Positions 21,571-32,169 of a stretch of DNA of 64,000 nucleotides are shown here, piece by piece. The stretch is taken from NCBI GenBank assembly GCA_021292165.1, contig JAHFWL010000231.1, positions 62,001 to 126,000 of the forward strand, read 5' to 3'. This DNA is from Shinisaurus crocodilurus. Taxonomy: Eukaryota; Chordata; Lepidosauria; Squamata; Shinisauridae. Position 1 is the first letter of the stretch; every line of letters starts with the position of its first letter. The position numbers and the translations under genes were made by a program. The notes beneath the pieces are model-generated. The model made no database searches. It worked only from the letters and a program-made list of their open reading frames with translations, and was not told the origin of the DNA.

Positions 21571-22989
21571 GCTAAGGGTGCAAGTGTAGGCCCCTTAGCA
21601 CAACCTTGTTATGTCCCTTCCCAAATGGAGCCTCGGGACCTAGTAGTATTTTGTCACATTTTATATGTTGTGTCACAGCATAGGCTGTAGCTTGCAGTTG
21701 CACCAGAGAGGGAAGAGAGGCAACCACACAACCAACATAACTCTTTACTTGCTCTTCTCCTCTTGTGGTCCTCTACACTGTCACCAAGTGAATATCTTTA
21801 CTTTTCCAGATGCCTCCACTAAAACAGTCCTTTATCCTTCATAACATTGGTGCCTCCTGGGGATTTCCTTCCTGGGGATTTCCTTACTGAGCTAGTCAAC
21901 TCTCCCTATTGTGTAGAGTGAGAAGACAAATTTTAGGGATGGGGTCAAAACTGAGGCAACAGACCAAAATTAAACCACCAACAAATTTAATTTTTAACTA
22001 AAAGTTTTGAAAAGCAGCAGTTAAACAGCTTTTGTAACAATATTTCTAGGGTAAAAACAGAATTTAAAATAGTTTTAGTGATCAGTCATAAAAACAAATA
22101 TGATTTGGGGAACATGCATACATCTAAACTTTGCTTAGACTGTTCTCCTGCTTAAACCAAGACCTAGCAAAACAAACAAACAAACACACAAACAATTTAT
22201 TTCACCTCATCCTAGTTCTTTGGCAGGACAGCTTCCAGGCTTTGTGCTTTCCACTCAACTTCTTTTGCCCCTGGAGTCTGGGACTTCTGCAACACTTCCG
22301 TCCTTGGCTTCTTTCTTCTGATGTCTAGCTATGTAGCTACATTTAATTTGAAGTATGTGTCTGCGTATCCTTATCAGAAACTCTATGCACGGGATGGAGA
22401 GACATGTCTTTATTCCCCAGCACAATCTAAATTGCCCTTGCCTGGCTAGAATACAGAGAAAAAGAATCCTTGGGTGCAGTGTATGTTTCTTCTAGAAAAT
22501 GTCCCAGACTAAAGTTGGCTGAACAGCCCTGTGAGCTTGTAAACCCACTGAGGTTTTCTAAGCATCCCTTTGGGGCACCCATAAAACCCCTTGACAGTGT
22601 TTGTGCATGCTTGACAGACATAATCACAAAACCCTGATGTCAAGCAAAAATCACAATGAAATGCCTAAAAAACCAAAATCTAACAAGCGAGTGGAGATCA
22701 TTATGAGTGAACACCTATTTCTTGGTATCCCCTTCCCTGGGGGGGGGTGTCATTTGGGGAGGGGGTAAGATAGCAGGTGGAAGAAAGCTCCCCGGATAGC
22801 AAAGGATGTGGAGAACATCTTTCTCCCACCAGGGAATCATGGGCTGGACTACAAGTCCCATAATTTCCCAGCAAGTAATGAGAGTGTAATTTGCAGTTTT
22901 GGAGAAGCCTGTATGGGGTATGCTGTATTTCACAGGAACTGAAGTCTGGCTATTACTAAAATAATAATAATAAAAAAGAATCTCTTTGT
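21571..22989. other. No gene; one weak palindrome
   Basis: Non-repetitive apart from a (CAAA)n run at about 22,168 and a possible palindromic MITE remnant near 22,828-22,878 (GGACTACAAGTCCCATAATT). No domain in any frame. Confidence 0.5.
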
Positions 22990-23095
22990 CAGATGACACT
23001 AAAGGTCCATCTAGACCAGCTTCCTGTCTCCTAAAGCAGCCAGTCAATATATTGCTGGCTGGCTGTTCACAAGCAAGGCATGAAGGCAATGGATG
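22990..23095 (-). mobile_element. Fragment of a common reptile SINE-like repeat
   Basis: AAAGGTCCATCTAGACCAGC followed by TTCCTGTCTCC and a CACAAGCAAGGCATGAAGG block. This matches a widespread amniote-type repeat, usually seen as a 3' end reading CTAGATGGACC. A similar fragment is at about 23,570-23,640. Confidence 0.45.
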
Positions 23096-23159
23096 TGGCT
23101 GGATAAATTGTCTTCAGCATCTTAAGGACATAAGAAGACCATCGTAGGGTTCGGTGAAT

Positions 23160-23530
23160 GACCAATGTTCAAGATCGGTAGGATTCTCCGAACATCATCT
23201 CACCACTTGTCTGGTTCCTGATTCCTGTTCAGATTTGTGATAGCTGTTTGCTCTGTGCAAACAGGAAAACTGCACAAATCGAGCAGCAAACGAACATGGA
23301 ATTTGTGTAATTTCCCCCAAATTCGCGCAATTTTCCCAATTTGTGCAACTTTCCTCCATAGACTGAAGTGGAGCTTTCAGTCTGCAGGGGGAAATTTGAG
23401 CAACTTAGGAAATGTGCACGAAATTGAATGGAGATTTGTGCAAATCAAATGTGAGCACATGCCTGGCAATCTGCAGACTTTTTCTGTGGACAAGTGCTCG
23501 CGCTCACAATTGCATTTGGGGCTTTGAACA
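23160..23530. mobile_element. Possible fold-back hAT-like element (diverged)
   Basis: Rich in CACAAAT/ATTTGTGCAA words in both orientations, for example AAACTGCACAAATCGAGCAG and GGAGATTTGTGCAAATCAAA, like the interiors at 6,613 and 47,602. Termini are not clear. Confidence 0.4.
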
Positions 23531-23654
23531 GGGCAAGCTCATGTGTTTTGTGAGTAAAAACAAAATTCTCATCCATACAGACCATCTAGTTCAGCACCCT
23601 GTTTCCCACACTGGCTAACCAGATTCTTATGGAAAATGAAACTGGGAGGAATGC

Positions 23655-23935
23655 TGTATTCGCCCCTACGAGCCTGCCCACACTTTGAGATCCTCAGGGG
23701 AGGCCCTTCTCTCAGTTCCACCACCATCACATGCATACCTGGTGAGAACATGGGAGAGGGCCTTCTCGGTGGCTGCCCCAGCACTCTGGAATTCCCTCCC
23801 CAGGGAGGCTAGAGTGGCGCCCTCCCTGGTAAGCCTCCGGAGGCAGGCAAAGACCATCCTGTTCCGGCAGGCATTTGGAACTAGCCTGTGATGCAATGGA
23901 ATGCTGTATTTTATATTATGTATATTGTACTGTTT

Positions 23936-23994
<59 letters not shown>

Positions 23995-24138
23995 TTATTG
24001 ATGGTTTAATTCTATTTTTAACTTTTGTATTTTTCCATTTCTGTTTTAACTGTATGAGCTTTAAAGGTTGTGAGCTGCCTTGGTTCCCAGCGTTGGGAAA
24101 AAGGTGGGATACAAATAAATAAATAAATAAATAAAAAT
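23655..24138 (+). mobile_element. L2-like LINE 3' end with ORF2 C-terminus
   Basis: The frame from 23,685 encodes the L2-type C-terminal signature: LRSSGEALLSVPPP, WERAFSVAAPALWNSLPREA and TILFRQAF, ending in a stop at 23,891. An untranslated region interrupted by a (TA)n microsatellite follows, then TTGTGAGCTGCCTTGGTTCC, GGTGGGATACAAATAAAT and an (AAAT)n tail. Only the last 60-70 codons of ORF2 are present, as usual for 5'-truncated copies. Confidence 0.85.
23942..23990. repeat. (TA)n microsatellite
   Basis: About 24 TA units inside the L2-like 3' untranslated region. Confidence 0.98.
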
Positions 24139-24154
24139 ATAAATATGATGATGA

Positions 24155-24256
24155 TGAGTTTCCTGCATTGAGCAGGGGGTTGGACTCGATAGCCTTGTAG
24201 GCTCCTTCCAACTCTATGATCTATGAATCTATAATGATGATGATGATGATGATAAT
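24155..24256 (+). mobile_element. Short CR1-type 3' tail plus (GAT)n
   Basis: TTTCCTGCATTGAGCAGGGG through CTATGATCTATGAATCT, the same short tail as at 8,038 and 40,267, followed by (GAT)n at 24,232-24,256. Confidence 0.85.
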
Positions 24257-24299
24257 GCCTCCAGTACTGGAGTTAATATATAGCCATGATGACTGGTAA

Positions 24300-24822
24300 T
24301 AGGGATGTTGGATGAATCTGCAACAGACTGAAATGAATGTAGATGTCGATGGATTACACAGCAGACCGGCTTTTTCTGAATAGCACGGCTTCCATGGACC
24401 TGTGGACCACTTTTGTACTTTCCAGAACTGTACGTAAATTTAGTCATATGAAAATATCAATATGAAGGAAAACAAACAAACAAAAACACCAACCAAAAAT
24501 GTGCATTTCCCCCGAAAGGCTAAAACATGAATAATCTTCCATTATCCCCCCCCCCTTTGGGGGAGAGTTGTGCAAATCTGCATAAACTAGTGTGCATTAA
24601 CGCTAATGTGCATAAGCTCACATGCCGCCTTGGGTTCCTTGCGGGGGGAAAAGACGGGGTATAAACATAATAAATAAACAAATAAATAAATGCAAATTGG
24701 CACAAGTAGAACAAAATTCTCCTACAAAAAATCCGATTCCGTCAATGAACGAATGACGGAACAAAAGATGCCCGAGTATCCATGAAACACAGATGGATCA
24801 TATGAAAATCCATACACTCCTA
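24300..24822. mobile_element. hAT-like element containing a Sauria SINE tail
   Basis: The left end TAGGGATGTTGGATGAATC and right end CACTCCTA fit the TAGGGATG family. At 24,620-24,690 a Sauria 3' tail (GCCGCCTTGGGTTCCTTGCG, GACGGGGTATAAACATAATA) lies inside, a later insertion. Short words of both orientations surround it. Confidence 0.5.
24620..24690 (+). mobile_element. Sauria SINE 3' tail, nested
   Basis: Only the terminal 70 bases with the AATA-type tail are present. The AAAAAAGG motif has mutated to GGGGGAAAAGACGGGG. Confidence 0.75.
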
Positions 24823-26823
24823 AGTCTAGTAGTTGTTGATAGCCTTACCCTCCATGCATCTGTCGACTCTTATCCCCTTTTAAAGCCATCCATTTTGTTG
24901 GCCATAAATACATCGCATGGTAGCAAATGCCATATTTAACTTGGATTACCTAGAGGTAAGCTGCCCGTGAACATTTAACAAGTATAGATAAATAGTCATT
25001 AATAGATCTTCTCCTGCATACAATTATAAGTGAAGATAAATTGGAAATGAATGGGAATATATTTTCCACACACTTGATCTGGAAGAAAACAAAGCAGAAA
25101 TGAAAACAGCAGGGAGAATGGGATAAACATGCCCAAGAAGCAGGGGGGAAATGCTGCTTCATTAATGGGAGAAACTGTAAAAAGGGTGTTTGGGGATTCA
25201 TTAACTCGAAAAATAGCAGTCCAGACTGAAAGGGGTAGGTGAAATTTCTGACCTCATGGACTGTTAGGTATCAGAGTTCATCTTCATCTTATTTGTTCAG
25301 AGTATTTCTTTAAAGTTAGGAAGCAGAAATAGGCACTACGGTACCTTTGCCCTGGATGCCTTGGGCATCTTTTCTGTTAGTGAGGAAAGGAAGGGAGGGG
25401 GGAAGGAAAACAAAATTCACTCCTTGCCCACAAGTAACCAACGGAAAAGGTAAATTCTCTTACAACTGTACAATAGCTTAAGGTCAATTGTATTCCCTCT
25501 CTGAAGACCGTGAGCCTCTCCACAAAAGGTATTAAAATTCATAACACATGAAAATTAGGCACTACTTCTGGAAGTAGTTTCTCCTTCCATAAGTACAAAA
25601 TTTCACCACTTACATTTAGCATTTAAAGGAAACCATCCAGATAATTAAAATTCCTATAAATGAAATGTCAGAGTTAAATGTTTCCCCCCCCTTTTTTTTT
25701 TAAAAAAGCCCAATGCAAAACCTTTATTCTAAAATAACATGTTTTAAATACCTGATATCTTTGCAAGAGAGTGGAATAATTAAAGTTCACTAAATAAAAT
25801 GGGACTATTGGTGTTCCTATTTCTTTGCGCAATGAATAACCTTTATGGAATTCACTTTTTTTCCCCACCATCTTAAAATGCAGCCATTATTTCTAACAGC
25901 AGTCCAGGAACTGTGGATATAGCCGGAGGGGGGCGGTAAGAAGAAATTACTTATATATAAAAAATGGAGAAAAATAATCATAATATAAAAAGCTGTAGCT
26001 CCAGGCCTCTTTTAAAATGCTCCTTTGTTTTCATTTGTGTGGCTCGATGCATGTGAAATGCAGAAGAAGATGGTGAGAAATTAAAATGGATGTTAAGAGT
26101 GGCTAAGATGTGAGCTGCTATATTACAGTGGGTAAAAATATGAGATGAACTAGTTCCTGGTTCAAATAACATCTCAGCCATGAATTTTATTTGGGATCTT
26201 AAAGAAGCCAATATTCACTCACTCACTCTGTCTACAACAAGGGAAGAATAATACTGGCCTACCTTATATACTTGTTGTAATGCCCACCACTGACTTTGTG
26301 TAATGAAGTATTATTCATAGTCAATTCAATGTGTTTGCTTTTTCCTTTTCCTTTTCCTTGTTGTTACTTCAGACAACTGGAAGGGCCCCAAAAGACATGT
26401 AAAGCAAATTCCAGTGCTGTAGGACTATTTGCTGCTCCTGAGGAAAGGAAAGGTAGGAGAGGAAGAAAACAAAATTGATTTCTCTTGCACAAGTCATTAA
26501 CAGAGGCATTATTGTTCTGTTACAAAAAGGAGTCCTACCTCTCTTGAAGGCAAGCAAGGCCGTTCAGGACTTTGGACAGATCACTGTGGCACGGTTCTGG
26601 TTGGAACCCACTGAAGGAGAGCTGTTGTTTCAGTAACATACAGAGGCCTTCTGAAGTCTGGCTGTTAGCTCCACGGGCGGTGTTTGTTTCTTAAAAGGCC
26701 ATTACCTGATTCTGTAGTCACTGGCTCCTATGGTGTGGGGAAGTGAGGGCTACATCAAGGGTGTGCCCTCCAAGCCTGAGGAGTCTGCTCTGGAAAGTTT
26801 TGGAGTAAAGGGTGATGGGCGTA
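24823..26823. other. 2-kb repeat-poor stretch; conserved non-coding candidates
   Basis: No coding frame over 83 codons. The blocks 24,880-25,200 and 25,480-25,870 are AT-rich, repeat-free and hold TAAT/ATTA words. The stretches 25,379-25,470 and 26,437-26,530 resemble each other (both GAGGAAAGGAA..., AAAACAAAATT, CACAAGT), suggesting two copies of an unclassified short repeat. Confidence 0.35.
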
Positions 26824-27064
26824 GTGTGGCGTAGTGGTGAGAGTGTTGGAGTGGGACTCGGGAGATCCGGGTTCTAGTCCCTGCTTGGCCATGAAAATCA
26901 CTGGGTGGCTTTGGGCCAGTCACTAACTCTCAGCCTAACCTACCTCACAGGGTTGTTGTGAGGATAAAATGGAGAGGAGGATGAGGATTATGTAAGCCGC
27001 CTTGGGTTCCTTGCAGGAAAAAAGGTGGGGGTATAAATATAATAAATAAATAAATAAATAAATA
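26824..27064 (+). mobile_element. Sauria SINE, full length
   Basis: The head GTGTGGCGTAGTGGTGAGAG, B-box-like GGTTCTAGTCCC, the conserved body, AAAAAAGGTGGGGGTATAAA and an (AAAT)n tail are all present in order. Confidence 0.93.
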
Positions 27065-27824
27065 TGGGTTACTGGATGATCCTCCTACCCTTCTGAGTCT
27101 TCCTCTGAGCCACTGGGAGTACTGAGGCCAGAGAACATCACAAGTAGCAACAGCCACCCAATAACTCCAGTACATCAAACTATGCAATGCAAGCCACCAG
27201 GAAGTCTCCAGCACAGGTGGGTGCACAGAACAAGATGGCCCAAGGTGCATACTGCAGAGGGAAGGCAACACCATACAAACTACATCAAACTAGAGTCTCT
27301 GGTTAATATTACTTGCAGTCTTAGAAAGTTCTCTATTCTACATATCATCTGTTAGATCATAAGTGGTTAACCTTTTTGTCAAGTGGCATAGCAGCTTGTG
27401 TCACACCTGGATAAGAGCAGAAAAGCAGGGGAATGCCTGCCTCTCCCGTACTGCATTGCTCCTTGTTCCCAAGCCCAGTAGACTAGTGGCATAACTATCT
27501 CAAGTCATCAGGAAGGGCTGAGCACTGCACATTTTACTGACTGATTGATTTTAAACCTTTGATACCCCATTTCTTCAATTACACATTTCCAGAGCAAATT
27601 ACAACAGAAGATTAAAAGAATAACGATAGACTCAATCACCAAACTCTATAACACAATTTTAAAACATTTCAGTATTGAGTGTGTGTATATTGATACAGTT
27701 TGAAGACAAATGACCTTTGGTGGGTCCCATCCTATGACAGTGCTCCCTCAATGGGAATCTTCCTTCTCCAACTTTGACAACATTTTCCCTCCTCTGTAAC
27801 CCACCAACAGCTTTTTCTTCTATC
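27065..27824. other. No gene; possible L2 tail remnant
   Basis: The stretch at about 27,540-27,660 resembles a reverse-oriented LINE tail (TTTTAAACCTTTGATACCCC then AAATTACAACAGAAGATTAA). The remainder is unclassified. Confidence 0.4.
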
Positions 27825-28262
27825 CCTGGTGGTAGGGATGTGTGAGGATTTTGTTCAGGGGGTGGAAATCCAGCAGACCAGCCAGGCTCGGACCCCTGAA
27901 CTCCGTCCCTCTGACCTCTTCCCTGGCTCGACTCACGTTCCCCCTAGTTGAGCCAGGGAAGCAACTTCCGGGTTCCTGGTAGGCCACTGTTTATGTAGAA
28001 AATGCCTTGAGATACACCGAAAGCATTATTTATTTACGTTATTTGTGTAAAAAAAAAAAAAGCATTATTTGCTCAAATTGTGGCCACTTTTGATGTACTT
28101 TAAGGCACTTTCTACGTAAACAGTGGCCCTCCGGGAACCCGAAATTCTGGCTAGTGGCACAGTGTGTGCCAGCTTTTGGCCCAGCTTGGTGGGTGCAGCA
28201 GTGGTGTCCGCTGAGCCAGAGGCGGGGCGGGTCCAAGCAGATTGCCCACCCCTACCTGGTGG
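27825..28262. mobile_element. hAT-like MITE with perfect 8-bp target duplication
   Basis: The element spans 27,833-28,254, from TAGGGATGTGTGAGG to GCCCACCCCTA. CCTGGTGG occurs immediately outside both ends (27,825-27,832 and 28,255-28,262). Inside, an inverted repeat surrounds an A-rich centre near 28,060: GCCACTGTTTATGTAGAAAA on the left pairs with TTTCTACGTAAACAGTGGCC on the right. The 8-bp duplication and TARGG terminus place this family in the hAT superfamily. No transposase frame. Confidence 0.88.
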
Positions 28263-28631
28263 ACATACCTAGTGATACTGGTTCTCCTCCAATAGCACTG
28301 GATGGCCACCTATTATTATTTCCCCACAATGCCTCTGAAGTAGTCTCACTCAGGGCATTGTGGGCAATTTAGATGGCAGTCAGCAGACCTCATAGTGCTA
28401 AGCACTAAAATATATGCTGCCTGGGCCCCAGCATCTGCCTATGGATGTCACACGGTCATGCCAGGCTTGATTTCCTGCCTTTGTCTTCATGGGCCAGCTA
28501 CCAAGTTGCATAGGCAACCACATGTCTTACAGTGCTGTGCTGCAACATCTTTCCTATCAGCTGGTGCAGGACACAATGGCACTAATCATCCTAGTTTTGA
28601 ACAACCATGAAGGAAATAAACTAGAAGCTCG
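28263..28631. other. No gene or recognised repeat
   Basis: Short chance frames only. Confidence 0.5.
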
Positions 28632-28829
28632 GAACATAGGAAGCCACCGGGCCTTTACTAGGTCAGACCATTGGTTTGCTTAGCCCAGTATTGTCAATAC
28701 TGACCAGCAGTGGCTCCCCAGAGTTTCAGGCAGGAGTTTTTCCAACCCTACCTGGACATGCCAAGGATCAAACCTAGGACATTCCACATGCAAAGCATGT
28801 GCTCTACCACTGAGCTACGCCCCCTCCCC
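28632..28829 (-). mobile_element. tRNA-derived SINE (tRNA-Ala-like head), near complete
   Basis: On the minus strand it starts GGGGCGTAGCTCAGTGGTAG (A box), continues through the ACATGCTTTGCATGT anticodon-arm region and a B-box-like AGGTTTGATCC, and then the body (CTGAAACTCTGGGGAGCC). It ends in the usual TATGTTC terminus. It is an insertion, not a working tRNA, because the acceptor stem does not close and the body is attached. Confidence 0.85.
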
Positions 28830-28913
28830 AAAATTAAATTGGGGGGTAAATTGGCAGAGCAGGGGATTTAGAACAGTACAATGGGGAAACTTCATGCCCC
28901 CTGGAAAACAGAG

Positions 28914-29141
28914 TTATTTATCTATTTATTTATTACATGTATATTCTGCCTTTTCCTCTAAGGAGCCCAAGGTGGTGTGTACATCCTCCTTTTCTCCATT
29001 CTATCCTCACAATAACCCTATGAGGTAGGTTGGACTGAGTGACTGGCTCAACATCATCCAGTGACCTTCATAGCTAAGTGGGGACTTGAACCCAGCTCTC
29101 CCCAGTCCAACACTCTAACCACTACACCACACTGGCTCTCT
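28914..29141 (-). mobile_element. Sauria SINE, older and diverged
   Basis: Reverse-oriented tail TTATTTATCTATTTATTTAT, body TTCTATCCTCACAATAACCC and GGTAGGTTGGACTGAGTGAC, and a head ending CCACACTGGCTCTC. It carries more substitutions and small deletions than the other copies. Confidence 0.9.
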
Positions 29142-29366
29142 GGAACTAATTGGGGGTGAGTGCAACTTCACACCCTGCGTACAAGACTGTTCAGCTAGTA
29201 TGTTTTTGGTTCAACTCTAATTTTGCTGCAAAAGCTGACATTCTTCTGAGCATTTAGTCTCAATAGTGCAGGCAGGGGCACCTATAAGGAAGGTCTCCTC
29301 AGTTGTGGAGTACATTCACTCTGGCAAAGAATCTCCTAATAATATGTACTTTTACATACATAGTAT
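29142..29366. other. Unique flank left of the LINE
   Basis: No feature recognised. Confidence 0.5.
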
Positions 29367-29378
29367 AGACACAATATA

Positions 29379-30094
29379 TCCCCTCGCCGGATCGTCACCT
29401 TGAAGTGGTGAGTGGGCTTGCGTGTTCCGATGAATCCTGTGAGCAATGCCGTCGGGAGCTATGTACTCCCAGTAGGGTCACCCATGGCGGTAAGGTCCGG
29501 GGAGAGGAACCAGACAAAGAACGATCCAAAACATAAAGTCCTCAACGGCAGAACAGGCGGAAGATAATTAAACCTAAATTACAACGGCTGTGAAGGCGGA
29601 TGAAGGCTGCAGCAGAGAATGGTTTTCCAATTGTCAGGGTAACCGTGCCATTGGATCTCTGCCGTACTCTGTCAAGTTTGTGTGGTGATTCGTTGTGCAC
29701 CGATCTCCCCACATAAAACAGTTTCACGCACAGGCGTCTTCCAACCCAACCCATCCAACCCAACCCAACCCAACCAACCAACCAAACAAACAAAAAAAAG
29801 TCCCATGGCGACTGGCGAATGGCAACGGGGGCAGGACTGTGAATCTGGAAGCCCCTAGTCATGGACCAGCACATGGGCGGTGGATGCAGACTCAGTCGCC
29901 CTGTTCAAGGAACGAGGTAGTCGAGCAGCTCGGCAGCTGTATCCATGACTGAGCAGCCCTGTTTAGGATCCACTCTGCTCACCCCGTATGGGGAGGGGGC
30001 TAGAAAAGGTGCCCTAAACATAGTCTACCTCTTTCTCCCCTGACTGGATTACCGCGTCCAGTGGGGTCACCATTTTAGCGGTCGAAAAAGACAT
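29379..30094 (+). promoter_or_regulatory. LINE 5' leader, likely internal promoter region
   Basis: The non-coding start of the full-length LINE. Such leaders normally contain an internal promoter. Visible here are a simple-sequence tract (CCCAA then CAAA units, about 29,744-29,798) and no long frame. It belongs to the element by position between the TSD and the endonuclease frame. Promoter function is inference. Confidence 0.55.
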
Positions 30095-31402
30095 TTGAAT
30101 TTTGGAACATGGAATATACGGACATTGCTGGATAACATAGATAGTGAACGCCCTGAGCGTAGGACTGCTATTATTGCAAGGGAGCTGAGACGGTTTAAAA
30201 TTGACATAGCAGCACTTCAAGAAACTCGAAGGGCAGGAGAGGGACAGCTGAAAGAAGAAAAAGGAGGTTATACCTTCTTCTGGAAAGGACTACCTGAGCA
30301 GGACCGACGAATACATGGTGTAGGCTTTGCCATCAAAAATGAACTAGTGAACTCTTTGTCAGAAGTTCCTACTGGCATTAACGAACGCCTGATAACTCTT
30401 CGATTAAAGCTCGCCAATAACCAACAGGTAACTATTTTGAGCGCTTATGCACCAACATTAGATGCTGATGATGACATCAAGGAAAGTTTTTACAGCCAGT
30501 TGGACACTCTCCTGTCAGAGATACCTAAGGAGGATAAAATTATCCTCCTGGGCGATTTTAACGCAAGAGTCGGGCGTGACTTTGATTTATGGCCAGAAAC
30601 TATTGGAAAAGACGGAGTTGGTAATAGCAACCCGAACGGACTCTTACTTTTGTCTATATGTGCAGAGCATAATCTCACTATCACAAACACGCTCTTTCGA
30701 CAAAAGAATAAGTTTAAAACATCATGGCAGCACCCACGGTCAAAGCACTGGCATCTTCTGGATTATGTAATTGTCCGTGTTAGAGATCGCCGCGATGTAC
30801 TTCTTACTAGGGCCATGGTGAGTGCCGACGACTGCTGGACAGACCACCGACTAATCCGGTCCACAATGGTTATCAACATTGCTCCCCAACGTAGGCTTCA
30901 AGGAAGGAAACCAAGGCGTAAAATGAACATCCAAGTCCTTCAAGATCCTATTAAGCAAACTCGTCTTCAATCACTTCTTAAGGAACATCTACCTACGGAA
31001 CCTCCTGACAACATTGAGGACCATTGGTCTAAGCTGAAAACCTCCATTACTGCAGCTTGTGAACAAACTATTGGATATGAAACTAAGAAACATCAGGATT
31101 GGTTTGATGAAAATGACAATGAGATTAAATATATAATTGACCAAAAAGGAAAGCCTTCCAAATATGGCAAAATGATATTAACTGCGCTGCCAAGAAAAAA
31201 ACCTACGCTAGCGCAAAGGCTGAGGTCCAAAGAAGAACAAGAGAACTTAAGAACGCTTGGTGGAAAAAGAAAGCTGAAGAAATTCAACAACTTGCAGAAT
31301 CTCATGATGCACGGGGCTTTTTTAAGGCCACAAGGGCCATTTATGGACCAAAAACCTATGGTACAAACCCTTTACAATCAAAAGATGGCACCAAACTCTT
31401 AA
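30095..31402 (+). pseudogene. LINE polyprotein, endonuclease part (frame broken after about 31,142)
   Basis: This frame encodes an APE-like endonuclease, which nicks target DNA. Visible motifs are WNIRTL (Asn7), LQETR (Glu43), SAYAPT (116-121), GDFNA (153-157), SWQHP (210-214), DYVIV (223-227) and TDHR (249-252), the last with the catalytic Asp-His pair. The first Met is an arbitrary start because the frame is open slightly upstream. Residues after about 350 are out of frame: the A5 run at 31,143-31,147 has lost one base relative to the coding phase. Continuous family-like sequence resumes in the next frame from 31,141 (PKRKAF..., KKAEEIQQLAE). Confidence 0.9.
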
Positions 31403-32169
31403 AAGACAAAGAGTCTATTGCACTGCGTTGGAAAGAGCATTATTATGACCTTTTAAATCGTAAGTCTAAGGTGGATAATGAGATTTTTTCGCAAATCCTG
31501 CAAAAACAAATTAAAGAGGAACTTGCAATACTCCCCACTTTGGATGAAGTAAAAAAAGCCATTAATCAAATGAAGAACAACAAAGCTAGTGGACCAGATG
31601 GGATTCCTGCTGAAATCTTTAAAGAAGGGGGGCCCGAACTTGTACAACATTTTCATAAACTCATCGAAAAAATCTGGATAAGAGAAGAGATCCCAGAAGA
31701 CTTCAGGGATGCCATAATTATCACCCTCTTTAAGAAGGGTGATAGAACAGACTGTGGAAACTATCGGGGCATTTCTCTCTTAGCAACCGCAGGTAAAATA
31801 TTTGCTAGGATTCTCGCAAACCGTCTTCTATCTATTTCAGAAGAGATCCTCCCTGAAACTCAATATGGTTTCCGCCCCTCTAGAGGGACAGTAGACATGA
31901 TTTTTACTGCACGTCAGCTCCAAGAAAAATGCCGGGAGCAAAATCAACCCCTTTATATGGCATTTATCGATTTGGCTAAGGCCTTTGATACTGTAGACCG
32001 TACAGCTCTCTGGACTATCCTTATGAAAATTGGATGCCCCAATAAATTTGTGAATATCTTGCGACTTCTCCATGACAACATGACGGCAACGGTTTTGGAC
32101 AACAACGGCTCTCATGGTGCTCCATTTAAAGTGGGATCAGGTGTTAAACAGGGATGTGTTATCGCCCCC
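31141..32169 (+). pseudogene. LINE polyprotein, reverse transcriptase N-terminal part
   Basis: In frame 1 the linker and fingers/palm of a non-LTR reverse transcriptase are readable. Motifs counted from the Met at 31,471: KASGPDGIPAE (38-48), LFKKGDRTDCGNYRGISLL (86-104), QYGFRPSRG (131-139), FIDLAKAFDTVD (165-176) and GVKQGCVIAP. The frame runs on to 32,271, but the last part is out of phase. A one-base expansion in the C5 run at 32,165-32,169 shifts it; the sister copy at 56,655-56,658 has four Gs (four Cs in sense) at the same place. Confidence 0.9.

Noticed and set aside
28632..28829. Functional tRNA-Ala gene on the minus strand
   Set aside because: The acceptor stem does not close and a SINE body follows; similar SINE-type copies occur at 1,490 and 35,838.
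29695..29952. Separate ORF1 in the LINE leader
   Set aside because: The 85-codon frame crosses a CCCAA/CAAA tract (Pro-Asn repeats) and shows no RNA-binding or zinc-knuckle motif.
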